From: Mycolicibacterium rufum
GTDB taxonomy: Bacteria > Actinomycetota > Actinomycetes > Mycobacteriales > Mycobacteriaceae
Assembly (NCBI RefSeq): GCF_022374875.2
Contig: NZ_CP092427.2
Coordinates: forward strand, 1,612,001 to 1,676,000
Direction of reading: 5' to 3'
DNA: 64,000 bases
The notes below the pieces were generated by a model that was not told the DNA's origin, did not search any database, and saw only the letters and a program-made list of their open reading frames with translations. A program made the translations under genes and the position numbers. This document shows, piece by piece, positions 1-8,530 of the stretch. The stretch's first letter is position 1; the number at the start of each line of letters is the position of its first letter.

Positions 1-249
1 GGCCTGACGCAGTGGGCCTACCGCGAGGCGGGGCTGAACCTGCCGCGACTTGCCCAGGAGCAGGACATCGGCGCCGCGATCGCGCCCGGGTCGCTGCTGC
101 CCGGCGACCTCGCGGTGTGGGACGGCCACGTGGCGATGATCGTCGGTGACGGCACGATGATCGAGGCCGGTGACCCCGTCAAACTCTCGCCGATCCGGAC
201 GTCGAACGCCGGTCAGGGGTTCCAGGGGTTCTGGCGTCCGACGGCGTAG
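1..249 (+). CDS. NlpC/P60 family peptidoglycan endopeptidase, C-terminal fragment
   Basis: This is the last 82 codons of a gene that begins before the window. It starts with GLTQWAYREAG, the residues that normally follow the catalytic Cys-Ser of NlpC/P60 (C40) peptidases, so the catalytic cysteine lies just outside. The sequence then shows the typical PGDLAVW turn and GHVAMIVGDG, which carries the catalytic histidine, and ends in FQGFWRPTA. Known members cleave the D-Glu to diaminopimelate bond in mycobacterial peptidoglycan (Rip proteins). The N-terminal domains, signal peptide and exact subfamily cannot be seen. The family assignment is firm for the visible part. Confidence 0.85.
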   Translation, partial: GLTQWAYREAGLNLPRLAQEQDIGAAIAPGSLLPGDLAVWDGHVAMIVGDGTMIEAGDPVKLSPIRTSNAGQGFQGFWRPTA

Positions 250-255
250 ATGGCG

Positions 256-1131
256 CTAGCGGAATCCGCCCGAGTACTGGCGGGCCAGATCGTCGACCCA
301 GGCTTCCGCGGCGATCGGGTCGTACGGCGGCGTGGCCACCACGACCAGCTCGTCGACGCCGATGTCGGCCAGCTTGGCCAGGCTCGCCGGTGTCGGCTCC
401 CGCAACGAGACCGACAGCCGCAGATCACGCAGATCGCGGCCGAGTTCACGACACAGGCCGCGCAACACCGACATGCGCTCGGCGACCTCCTCCTCGTCGG
501 CGAGGTTGAAGCCGTACCAACCGTCGCCCCACTCGGCGACGCGGCGCAGAGCTTGGTCGGAGTTGCCGCCACAGATCACCGGGATCCAACGCCGCCGCGG
601 CTTGGGGTTGACGCGCACGCGGTCGAACGAGACGAACTCCCCGGCGAAGGTGGCCACGTCATCGCGCCACAGGGTGCGCATGGCCGACACGTACTCCTCG
701 GTGCGTCGCCCGCGCCGGGCGAACGGCACTCCCAGAGCGTCGAACTCCTCCCGGGACCAGCCGACGCCGATGCCCAGCGAGAACCGGTGACCGCCGCTGA
801 GGGTGTCCAGTGAGGCAGCCCGCTTGGCGGTGACGACCGGGTTGTGCTCGGGCAGCAGCAGCACGCCGGTGGCCAGCCCGATCCGGTTGGTGGCCGCCGC
901 CGCGAAGCTCAGCGCGATCAGCGGATCGAGCCAGTCGGCGTCCGCCGGGACCGCCATCTCGCCGTCCGCGTCGTACGGGTACCGCGAGGACGGCTCGTCA
1001 ACCATGACGACGTGCTCACCGATCCACAGGGTGGCGAAGCCGGATCGTTCGGCCGCGGCGGCGACCGCGTCGATCACGGGCCGGGACGCTCCCGCGCCGA
1101 TCCCCAGACCGTGCAACCCGAGACTGACCAC
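256..1131 (-). CDS. LLM class F420-dependent oxidoreductase
   Basis: A luciferase-like monooxygenase-fold protein of about 291 residues. The N-terminus (VSLGLHGLGIGAGA) matches the usual first strand of this family, followed by TLWIGEHVVM, a region GVLLLPEHNPV and LGIGVGWSREEFDALG, a signature of mycobacterial F420-dependent LLM oxidoreductases. These enzymes transfer hydride between F420H2 and varied substrates. The substrate here is unknown. I chose the GTG at 1131 because homologues begin at this point. The frame stays open to an upstream start at 1215, which would add 28 atypical residues. The gene lies 93 bases downstream of the cyclase-ATPase pair on the same strand. Confidence 0.85.
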   Translation of the reverse strand: MVSLGLHGLGIGAGASRPVIDAVAAAAERSGFATLWIGEHVVMVDEPSSRYPYDADGEMAVPADADWLDPLIALSFAAAATNRIGLATGVLLLPEHNPVVTAKRAASLDTLSGGHRFSLGIGVGWSREEFDALGVPFARRGRRTEEYVSAMRTLWRDDVATFAGEFVSFDRVRVNPKPRRRWIPVICGGNSDQALRRVAEWGDGWYGFNLADEEEVAERMSVLRGLCRELGRDLRDLRLSVSLREPTPASLAKLADIGVDELVVVATPPYDPIAAEAWVDDLARQYSGGFR

Positions 1132-1224
1132 GTCGCCATCGTGGCAGTGCCGCCCATTCCCCCGAGCGACGATCGCATTGCGATCCGCTAACGACCCCGG
1201 GCCGCCGACGGTCACACCGCGGCG

Positions 1225-4200
1225 TCATTGCATGGCGGCGCCCCACTGCACGTGGCCCTCGAAGCCGTACTCGGCCGCCGCCGAGCGGTAGCGGTCGCGA
1301 AAGTGGCGGTAGGTCGCGTCATCGCCGTGCGCCCCCGCCAGCAGGGCGCGCAGCCGCAACAGCCAGATGTCGCGCATCACCAGCCCGTCACCTCCGGGTG
1401 CAGCCGCCAATCGATCGATGGCAGCCTTGCCTCGATCGATGTCACCGGCCGCCGCGTGGTCGAGCAATGTTGCGACCACCACCCCCGTCGCCGGTATTCC
1501 CCACGACAGGAGTTGCTTCTCGCGGTCCAGGAGGTCGATCGCTGAGCACATCATCGATAACGCCGAATCGCGATTTCCCTGCCGTACCTGCTCTCGAGAC
1601 CGCAACACGTCGACGAGCGGCCGGTCTCCGAGATTATGGCGGCGACTCGAGAACGCGTCGCTGACTTCGCCCAGGAGAACGCATCCACGGGTGTGCGCCT
1701 CGGAGGTATTGCCGTAAACCAATGCGACGCCCAAGGGCAGGCGGGCGAAGGCCAACGCCATGTCATTGCCCGATCGTTCGGCAATTCGCACAGCATCTGC
1801 TGCTTGCGACAGCGCGCGGTCATCGGCAGCCAAGGCTCCGAGGGCGATGCCGGGGAAGTACCCCCACGCGACGACCGCCGCGTAGGTCAGTGGGTCGGCG
1901 TCCTGCGCGATGGCGCGACCCTGACTGAGGTCGTCGGGCCAGCCCGGAAGGCCCAGACAGTAACGGGCGATCGCACGAGAGGTGAGCGCGAGCGCCAGTG
2001 GCGACCCGAAAATGAAATTTCCTTTGAACGGATCGCCGTCGGCCAGGTCGATCATCGTCTGCGACCACCGCAAGACGTCGCGATAGTCACCGCTTTCGAT
2101 CTTGGCGTAGATCGGTGGGAAGGACAGCCCGACCGTCAGGTCTGCGTTCCCGAGCGAATCGACCAGAGCCATTGCCTCCGATGCCAGGTGCGACGCCTGA
2201 CGGATCTCACCCTGATAAGCGTGGTCCATCACGAGCCCGGCCATCGCTATGGCCAGCGACGGCTTGTCCCCCGCGCCTGTACACAGCTGACGCAGCTCAT
2301 CGAAGCGGGCACGCGCACCGTGCTCACGCGATCGATAGGCCGTCGCACACAACATGGTGCGGGGGGCGATCCGCATGGCGGCGAGATCACGGGCGCCAGG
2401 GGGCCTGGCGTCGGCGATCACGCGAGCCCGCTCCCAGCTGAGTCGCGCGGCGGTGATGTCGCGGCTCGTCGCCCACGTGGCAGCCCGCATATGCCAGCCG
2501 TATGCCGCGTCGACGTCGTTGGCCGCCTCGAGGTGCTCCGCGATCAGTGCAGCATCCTTGCTCTCCGTGGCGGGGGTGCGTCTGATCAACGCATCCGCCA
2601 CCCGACGGTGCATGTCGGCGCGGTCGGCCCGAAGTTGCGACTCGTAGGCCACCGCGCGGATGAGGGGGTGGTGGAAGACGTATTCGGACCGACTCGGGGT
2701 GCTGATCGGGTCGACGAGCTGAGCGCTGATCAAGTCGTCGAGACGGGGCTCTACACCGAGTTCCTGGAGAAGGTCGACACTGAATCGCGCACCGACGACC
2801 GCTGCGGCCACCAGGGTGCGTTTGGCGTTCGCATCGAGTCGATCGATGCGCGCTCCAAGGGTGGCCATGAGCGTTGCCGGCACGGTGACGTCCGATACCG
2901 GCCTCGACGACCGATAGGCGCCGGCACGTCCTCGAAGAACGCCGCGCTCAACCAGATCACGGACGATCTCTTCACCGAAATAGGGTATCCCCGAGGCTGT
3001 TTCGACGATCTTTCGACAGAGAGGCGACAGCGACGGATCGGAACCGAGGAGTTGACCGACCAGTATGGCGATCTCGTTGTCGCTCAACGGTGCCAGGGCA
3101 AGCGCATCGGCCCCTGCGAGAAGAGCGCCTCGGTATTCGGGTCTGTACGTGATGATCACCAGCGACGGCGTATCCCTGATCACCGAAAGGAACTCGGCCA
3201 GCAGCGACTCGCTGACGTCATCGATCCAGTGAACATCTTCCAGGATGTAGAGCGCAGAGCTGTCCCTCGCCAACAAGGCCGCCTTCACCAGAGCGATCAC
3301 CCGTCGTCGTCGCGCGTCCGGATCGATGCGGGGTAAACGAATGTCAGGATCGGCGATGTGCAGCAGATCAGCAAGCAGCAACTGGTCTTCCAGTTCCGCG
3401 TCTGCGAAACGTGCGCTCAGCATTTCCCGAGCGGACTGGGCGTCGCGACCCTCCACTCCGGTGGCGACGCGCAGAAGTCGGCTGACCGTCTGGAACGGGA
3501 TCTGACTGGTGTGTGACTCACAGGCGGCTGAGTAGACCCTCACGCCCCGGTCCTGCGCGGTGAGCGAGAGCTCGTACACCAGGCGACTTTTCCCGATGCC
3601 GGGTGGACCACCGACGCCGACCAGGCCACCATGTCCGTCAACGGCGCGGTCGAGCACGGCTTCCAGGGTTCGAATCTCGTGTCGGCGCCCGACCAAACCG
3701 GACCGGCGCCGCTTGATGATTCCCGCCTGCCGCATACCGGTCAGCCGGTACGCCGGCACGGGCTCACTGGCACCTTTGATGCGGACCATCTCGGGACCGG
3801 CGAGCTGAGCCACATCCTCGACCAGGCGTGCCGTGGACGCACTCACCATCACGCCGCCCGGCGGAGCCACCGACTCCATCCGCTGAGCCATCCCGACATG
3901 CTCGCCGATGGTGGCGTAACCGACTGCCGCGGAGCCGATTCCCCCGGCGATCACCTCCCCTGAGTTCAGACCGACCCGCAAGCGGAAGTCGACGCCGTCG
4001 CGACCACGAACATCGTCTGTCAGGGCCCGCATCGACTGCTGGATGTGCAGCGCCACCATGCAGGCGCGCGACGCGTGGTCCTCCAAAGCGGTCGGCGCGC
4101 CGAACACCGCCATGATTCCGTCACCGGTGAACTTCTCGAGCATCCCCCCATAGCGGTCGACGACCGACGACGTCATCGTCACCAACTCGGCGAGAATCTC

Positions 4201-4413
4201 CCGCAGTCGCTCCGCTCCCACTGCCGCGGCAATGTCCATCGAATGCACCACGTCGGCGAACAGCACGGTCACCTGCTTGTACTCCGCAGAGCCGGCGCTG
4301 TGCTTCCTGACCGACGCGCCGCACTCACTGCAGAAGTTGGCGGTCGCGCCCAAAGGCGCGGCGCATGACTCGCACACCGGTCGCGGCGCGTCCGCCCCCG
4401 CCGCTTCGTTCAT
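1225..4413 (-). CDS. Zinc-ribbon / class III nucleotidyl cyclase / AAA-ATPase fusion, copy 1
   Basis: A 1062-residue signalling protein. A four-cysteine zinc ribbon (C14, C17, C28, C31) is followed by a class III cyclase domain (about 45-215) with metal-binding Asp54 and Asp98 and substrate-binding Lys94. Next comes an AAA/STAND-like ATPase with Walker A GGPPGIGKS (268-276) and a Walker B-type segment YILEDVHWIDD, then a long alpha-helical, TPR-like C-terminus. There is no DNA-binding domain. In the transition-state motif the usual Asn is replaced by Gly174, while Arg178 is kept, so catalytic activity is uncertain. The start codon overlaps the stop of the upstream paralogue (ATGA), so the two are probably translated together. 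The domain layout resembles mycobacterial cyclase-ATPases of the Rv0891c/Rv1358/Rv2488c group. The input signal is unknown. Confidence 0.85.
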   Translation of the reverse strand: MNEAAGADAPRPVCESCAAPLGATANFCSECGASVRKHSAGSAEYKQVTVLFADVVHSMDIAAAVGAERLREILAELVTMTSSVVDRYGGMLEKFTGDGIMAVFGAPTALEDHASRACMVALHIQQSMRALTDDVRGRDGVDFRLRVGLNSGEVIAGGIGSAAVGYATIGEHVGMAQRMESVAPPGGVMVSASTARLVEDVAQLAGPEMVRIKGASEPVPAYRLTGMRQAGIIKRRRSGLVGRRHEIRTLEAVLDRAVDGHGGLVGVGGPPGIGKSRLVYELSLTAQDRGVRVYSAACESHTSQIPFQTVSRLLRVATGVEGRDAQSAREMLSARFADAELEDQLLLADLLHIADPDIRLPRIDPDARRRRVIALVKAALLARDSSALYILEDVHWIDDVSESLLAEFLSVIRDTPSLVIITYRPEYRGALLAGADALALAPLSDNEIAILVGQLLGSDPSLSPLCRKIVETASGIPYFGEEIVRDLVERGVLRGRAGAYRSSRPVSDVTVPATLMATLGARIDRLDANAKRTLVAAAVVGARFSVDLLQELGVEPRLDDLISAQLVDPISTPSRSEYVFHHPLIRAVAYESQLRADRADMHRRVADALIRRTPATESKDAALIAEHLEAANDVDAAYGWHMRAATWATSRDITAARLSWERARVIADARPPGARDLAAMRIAPRTMLCATAYRSREHGARARFDELRQLCTGAGDKPSLAIAMAGLVMDHAYQGEIRQASHLASEAMALVDSLGNADLTVGLSFPPIYAKIESGDYRDVLRWSQTMIDLADGDPFKGNFIFGSPLALALTSRAIARYCLGLPGWPDDLSQGRAIAQDADPLTYAAVVAWGYFPGIALGALAADDRALSQAADAVRIAERSGNDMALAFARLPLGVALVYGNTSEAHTRGCVLLGEVSDAFSSRRHNLGDRPLVDVLRSREQVRQGNRDSALSMMCSAIDLLDREKQLLSWGIPATGVVVATLLDHAAAGDIDRGKAAIDRLAAAPGGDGLVMRDIWLLRLRALLAGAHGDDATYRHFRDRYRSAAAEYGFEGHVQWGAAMQ

Positions 4414-7400
4414 GACATGGCCTGTGCCCTAGCGATATGTCCCTCGAAACCGAGCGCAACCGACATCGTTCTGTAGCGGTCGCGATGGCCACGGTAGGCA
4501 GCGACGTCACCGACTGCCCGAGCCAGCAGCGCGCGCATACGCAAGAGTGGAAGTTCGTTGAACACGTAGCCCGGATCGGTTATCCGAGCGGCCAACCCGT
4601 CGACCGCGGCTTGTGCGTCGCGCAGATCCCCCGGAGATCCACGCTGAAGTAGGGCTTCCACCAACACCGTCGTCGCCGGTCCGCTGCAGCTCATCTTCCC
4701 TCGATCCGACAAGTGCTTGACCACCGTCGCAGCACGATCGATCGCCCCGTCGACATCTCCGCCGAGCATGGCGCACTCAGCCAACTGGATGTCGGCGGTG
4801 GCGGCCACCAGCAGGTCGCCGTGCTCGACCGCCTTCCGACGGCCATCGATGAGAAGTTCCATGCCCGGCCGGTGATCTCGCCCGTGCATGCGCACCGACG
4901 CGACACCGTGAATGACCTGTGCCCAGGCCAGGGAGACCTCGTTGCCGGATTGTTCAGCGGCTCGCAACGCTTCGGCGGTGTGCTCGGTCACGGAGGCATC
5001 TGCGACCGCGACGCCGTTCACCAGGACGATCCCGTAGCCGTACGTCACGATGGCGGCCTGCGTCATACCGCCCGCTTTTCGGCCCATCTCGAGCGCAGCG
5101 CGCAGGTCGTCCCGCCACTCGACCATCCCCAGGCTGCAACGAGCCAGTCCCCGCAGCGCGATTGCCCATGCCAAGGGCGATTCGAAGAAGAAGCTGCCCA
5201 ACCCCGCATCGTTGTCGGCCAGCGCGATCACCCGCTCGGCCAGTTGCATCGTCCTGACCGACTCGCCCGCCTCAAAGGCTCCGTGGGTCACGATATTGAG
5301 CAGGCCGACGATCATGGCTGTGTCGCCGATCGAATCGAGGAGGGCAATGTAATCCGCTGCGAGCGGATGGAAGTCGTGCAGCTGATGATTGAGCGTCATC
5401 GATACGAGGACGCCGGACATCCCCATGACCAGAGACACTTGGTCTCCTGCAGCGACACATCGCTCCCGCAAGTCGCCGAGACCGCTCGCGCCGAGACCTG
5501 TCCCCGCGACACACCAGAGGTAGCCACACAACAACACGCGGGGCGCGATAGCCATCGACTCACGATCGGGCTCGTCGTCCGGCAGTCTGTCAGCGACATC
5601 GCGAGCGCGCAGCCACAAACCGCGCGCCGCAGCGATGTCGCGGTTCGTCAGCCGAGCGGCTCCCCGCATGTACCACGCGAACGCATCTCGTAGATTGCCT
5701 GCAGCCTCGAGGTGGGTGGCGATCAGGGCCGCATTCTCCTCGAGCGCCGACGGATCGCGCTGCTGTATCGCCGCCGCGACCCGTTCGTGGAGAAGCCGGC
5801 GATCCGCATGCAGCTGTGACTCATAGGCGACTGCGCGGATCAGCGGGTGGCGAAAGGCGTAGTGGGATATGTCGACCGGTTCCAGAAGCTCGGCGTCGAC
5901 GAGCGTCGCGACCGGCGTCGGCGCGGCGACACACGCCAGGAGATCGGCGTTGAATCTCGAACCGATCACCGCGGCCGCATACAACGTGCGCTTCGCCGCC
6001 GAATCGAGACGATCGATACGCGCGGCGATGGTGGCTTGGACGGTCGCCGGTACGGCGAACTCCTCGCACTCCTCTCCGCACACATACTCTCCTTGCCTGC
6101 CGTCGAGGATGCGACGTTCCGCCAGGTCACGCACCATCTCTTCGGCGAAGAAGGGATTACCTGCCGCCCTCTCGGCTATCCGCGCACCCAGACCTCCCAC
6201 CGAGGGATCAGAACCCAGCATCTCCCTGATGAGCAGTGTGGTGTCCGACTCGTCAAGGGGTTCCAACGACAACGCCGCCGTGGCGCGGGATGTTCGGAGG
6301 GCTCCGTGATACTCGGGTCGAAAGGTCAGCAGTGCAAGCGATTTCGTTTGCACCAAGACGAGGAAGAGACGTTCGAACAGCCACTCGCTTGCGTCGTCGA
6401 GCCAATGGGCGTCTTCGATGACGTACACCGTCGGCGTTGTACGCATCGACGCCGCAGAACTGACCAAGCGGATCAGCCGCCGCCGACGGGCATCCGGATC
6501 GATGTCCAGGGAGGAGTCATCGCCGCCGATGCCGAGCAGGTCGTCGAGAAGCATCAGGTCTTCCTCGTCGGCGTGGGACAGGTGGCGCCGAACACGCAGC
6601 CTCGCGGCAGCAGGGCCCATCCCGGCGATGCCGAACAGTGTCCTCAGCAGGCCAGTGGCCGCGTAGTACGGCAGGTCGCGAGCATGAGACTCACAGAACG
6701 TCGCGACGATCTCGAAGCCACGCTGGCTCGCGACCGCGGCGGTTTCGCGAACGAGCCGGGTTTTGCCCACGCCGGCCGGCCCGACGATCTGCACGACTCC
6801 GCCGCTGCCGCCGCCTGCCCTGTCGAGGGCCGCAGCCAGCGCACGGACTTCTCGCTGACGCCCAACCAGCGTCGTCTCCTGCCGGTCGAGCCTGCGCTGT
6901 GGATCTCGGATCGCCCGCAGTCGGCACGCGGGGATCGGAACACTGCGCCCTTTGACACGTACCAGTTCCTCGTCGTCCAGCACGGCAATGTGCTCGACCA
7001 ATCGCGCAGTGGAATGGCTGATCAGCACCCCGCCCCGTGGAGCAACCGACTCCATCCGCTGCGCGATGCCCACCTGATCGCCGATGGCCGTGTACCCGAA
7101 GGAGCTGGAACCGATCTCACCGGCGATCGCCTGCCCGGAGTTGAGCCCCACTCGGAGCTCGAGATCGACATTGTCGCGGTGCCGGACCTCCACGGCGAGA
7201 CGCTTCGCCACCTCCTGCAGGGACAAAGCCGCCAGGCAGGCGCGCACAGCATGATCCTCGAAGGCCACGGGAGCGCCGAACAACGCCATGAGACCGTCTC
7301 CGGTGAACTTGTCCACGGTGCCGCCGTAGCGCTTCACGACAGATCCCGCCGCGTCGACCAGTTCCGCCATGATCTCGCGGAGTCGCTCAGGGCCGACTTC

Positions 7401-7598
7401 CGCGGCGAGGTCCATCGAGTGCACCACATCGGCGAACAACACCGTGATCTGCTTGAACTCCGCCGACACGGCGCTGCGCGCAACCGCGGCGCCGCACTCG
7501 CTGCAGAACTTGGCGGTCACGCCCAACGGCGCGCCGCACGCTTCACAGGACACCGTCAGCGCCTCGACAGCGCCGTGGCCGCCCGCGTTTGCGTCCAC
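4410..7598 (-). CDS. Zinc-ribbon / class III nucleotidyl cyclase / AAA-ATPase fusion, copy 2
   Basis: First gene of a tandem pair, also exactly 1062 residues, with the same domain order as its neighbour. It has a zinc ribbon (C18, C21, C32, C35), a cyclase domain with Asp57 and a conserved DKFTGDG segment, Walker A VGPAGVGKT, Walker B-like YVIEDAHWLDD and a helical repeat C-terminus. The transition-state Asn is again Gly (QVGIAQRMES), so the substitution is ancestral to the pair rather than recent decay. The start is a GTG (GTG GAC GCA). A class III cyclase would make cAMP or cGMP from the NTP, and the ATPase part presumably gates it. Both functions are inferred from family membership. It is probably the promoter-proximal gene of a two-gene operon. 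Confidence 0.85.
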   Translation of the reverse strand: MDANAGGHGAVEALTVSCEACGAPLGVTAKFCSECGAAVARSAVSAEFKQITVLFADVVHSMDLAAEVGPERLREIMAELVDAAGSVVKRYGGTVDKFTGDGLMALFGAPVAFEDHAVRACLAALSLQEVAKRLAVEVRHRDNVDLELRVGLNSGQAIAGEIGSSSFGYTAIGDQVGIAQRMESVAPRGGVLISHSTARLVEHIAVLDDEELVRVKGRSVPIPACRLRAIRDPQRRLDRQETTLVGRQREVRALAAALDRAGGGSGGVVQIVGPAGVGKTRLVRETAAVASQRGFEIVATFCESHARDLPYYAATGLLRTLFGIAGMGPAAARLRVRRHLSHADEEDLMLLDDLLGIGGDDSSLDIDPDARRRRLIRLVSSAASMRTTPTVYVIEDAHWLDDASEWLFERLFLVLVQTKSLALLTFRPEYHGALRTSRATAALSLEPLDESDTTLLIREMLGSDPSVGGLGARIAERAAGNPFFAEEMVRDLAERRILDGRQGEYVCGEECEEFAVPATVQATIAARIDRLDSAAKRTLYAAAVIGSRFNADLLACVAAPTPVATLVDAELLEPVDISHYAFRHPLIRAVAYESQLHADRRLLHERVAAAIQQRDPSALEENAALIATHLEAAGNLRDAFAWYMRGAARLTNRDIAAARGLWLRARDVADRLPDDEPDRESMAIAPRVLLCGYLWCVAGTGLGASGLGDLRERCVAAGDQVSLVMGMSGVLVSMTLNHQLHDFHPLAADYIALLDSIGDTAMIVGLLNIVTHGAFEAGESVRTMQLAERVIALADNDAGLGSFFFESPLAWAIALRGLARCSLGMVEWRDDLRAALEMGRKAGGMTQAAIVTYGYGIVLVNGVAVADASVTEHTAEALRAAEQSGNEVSLAWAQVIHGVASVRMHGRDHRPGMELLIDGRRKAVEHGDLLVAATADIQLAECAMLGGDVDGAIDRAATVVKHLSDRGKMSCSGPATTVLVEALLQRGSPGDLRDAQAAVDGLAARITDPGYVFNELPLLRMRALLARAVGDVAAYRGHRDRYRTMSVALGFEGHIARAQAMS

Positions 7599-7665
7599 GT
7601 CAGTAGCGTGACACCAAGGCTCACTCGTGTCAGCCGATTGCCGCGACGAACAGGCTCGTGCGGTG

Positions 7666-7691
7666 AGTCACTCGCGCTATCCCGCGTGACT
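7666..7691 (-). terminator. Hairpin after the acyltransferase frame
   Basis: Read on the minus strand, a near-perfect stem (AGTCACGCG / CGCGAGTGACT, one bulged base) with a six-base loop starts three bases after the downstream TGA of the acyltransferase frame (7694-7696). It has no U-tract, as is common for mycobacterial hairpins. It could end the fadD-acyltransferase transcript before the cyclase pair. The role is inferred. Confidence 0.4.
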
Positions 7692-7744
7692 GATCACCCG
7701 AGGATCGGGAAGCGGCGCACGGCCGCGAGCTCGTCGAGCGCCTC

Positions 7745-8503
7745 CTACATCACCGCACGCACGTGGGCGTCGACTCGCCGCACGTCGGGATCGTCCCCGA
7801 ACTCGGCGGCGATGTCGATCGGCGGCAGCACGCGGGTGACGATCTTGGTGGGTAACGGCATGTTGATCGGCCACACCACACTGAGGCCGATTGGCAGACC
7901 GATGGTGATGGGGAGGATGTCGGTCCGGAAGAGCCTGCGCTCGAAGGCTTTCAGGCGCAGCGCGGAGGCAAGCCGGATACCCCGGGTCAGATACAACTGA
8001 TTCTCCTGTCCCCCGATGGACACCTCCGGGACGAGCGGGACTCCGGCTCCCATCGCCGCGGTCACGTAGCCGGTGCGTCCGCCGAAATCGACGACGTTCT
8101 CCTGCCACGTCGGTCGGAACACGTCATAGTCGCCACCGGGGAACACCAGGACCAGGCCGCCCGCCGCGAGCGCCTCGGCGGCGTGTCGCTCGGTGGCCCG
8201 GATGACGCCGGTGCGCTCGAGGAAGTCGCCCACCGGACCCCGGAAGAAATTGTCGTGCGCCAGCGCGTACAGCGGCCGGTCGTATCCCCATGCGCGGTAG
8301 TAGTCGACCGCGAACACGGAGAGGTCGACGGTCGCCAGCCCGCCCGAATGATTCGCCACCATCAGAGCCGGTCCGGTCGGGATGTTCTCCAATCCCGTGA
8401 CCTCAGAACGGAAATAGACCTTGACAAACGGACGCGTCACATCGACGACGCGTCGGGTCAACTTCGGGTCCCACTTCTCGACGACCGATGTTCTCCCGGC
8501 CAT
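7745..8503 (-). CDS. Lysophospholipid / 1-acylglycerol-3-phosphate acyltransferase, shortened by amber codon
   Basis: An LPLAT-family acyltransferase of 252 residues that would transfer an acyl chain to a lysophospholipid or glycerol-phosphate acceptor at the membrane. The catalytic HX4D-type block appears as ANHSGGLATVD, and the FPGG block as LVFPGGDYDVF. The ATG at 8503 is preceded by GGAG at a six-base spacing, so it is preferred over the in-frame GTG at 8515. After Met252 the frame meets TAG, yet it then continues for 16 sense codons (EALDELAAVRRFPILG) to a TGA at 7694. That tail looks like a normal LPLAT C-terminus, so TAG probably replaced CAG. It lies 27 bases behind an acyl-CoA ligase, its likely acyl donor supplier. 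Confidence 0.85.
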   Translation of the reverse strand: MAGRTSVVEKWDPKLTRRVVDVTRPFVKVYFRSEVTGLENIPTGPALMVANHSGGLATVDLSVFAVDYYRAWGYDRPLYALAHDNFFRGPVGDFLERTGVIRATERHAAEALAAGGLVLVFPGGDYDVFRPTWQENVVDFGGRTGYVTAAMGAGVPLVPEVSIGGQENQLYLTRGIRLASALRLKAFERRLFRTDILPITIGLPIGLSVVWPINMPLPTKIVTRVLPPIDIAAEFGDDPDVRRVDAHVRAVM

Positions 8504-8530
8504 GCACCACTCCACTCGCCGCGGGGCTAC

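Noticed and set aside
250..1291. Long plus-strand open frames across the LLM oxidoreductase gene
   Set aside because: They are GC-bias shadows: no family motifs, Arg/Pro/Ala-rich translations, and the minus-strand frame carries clear LLM signatures.
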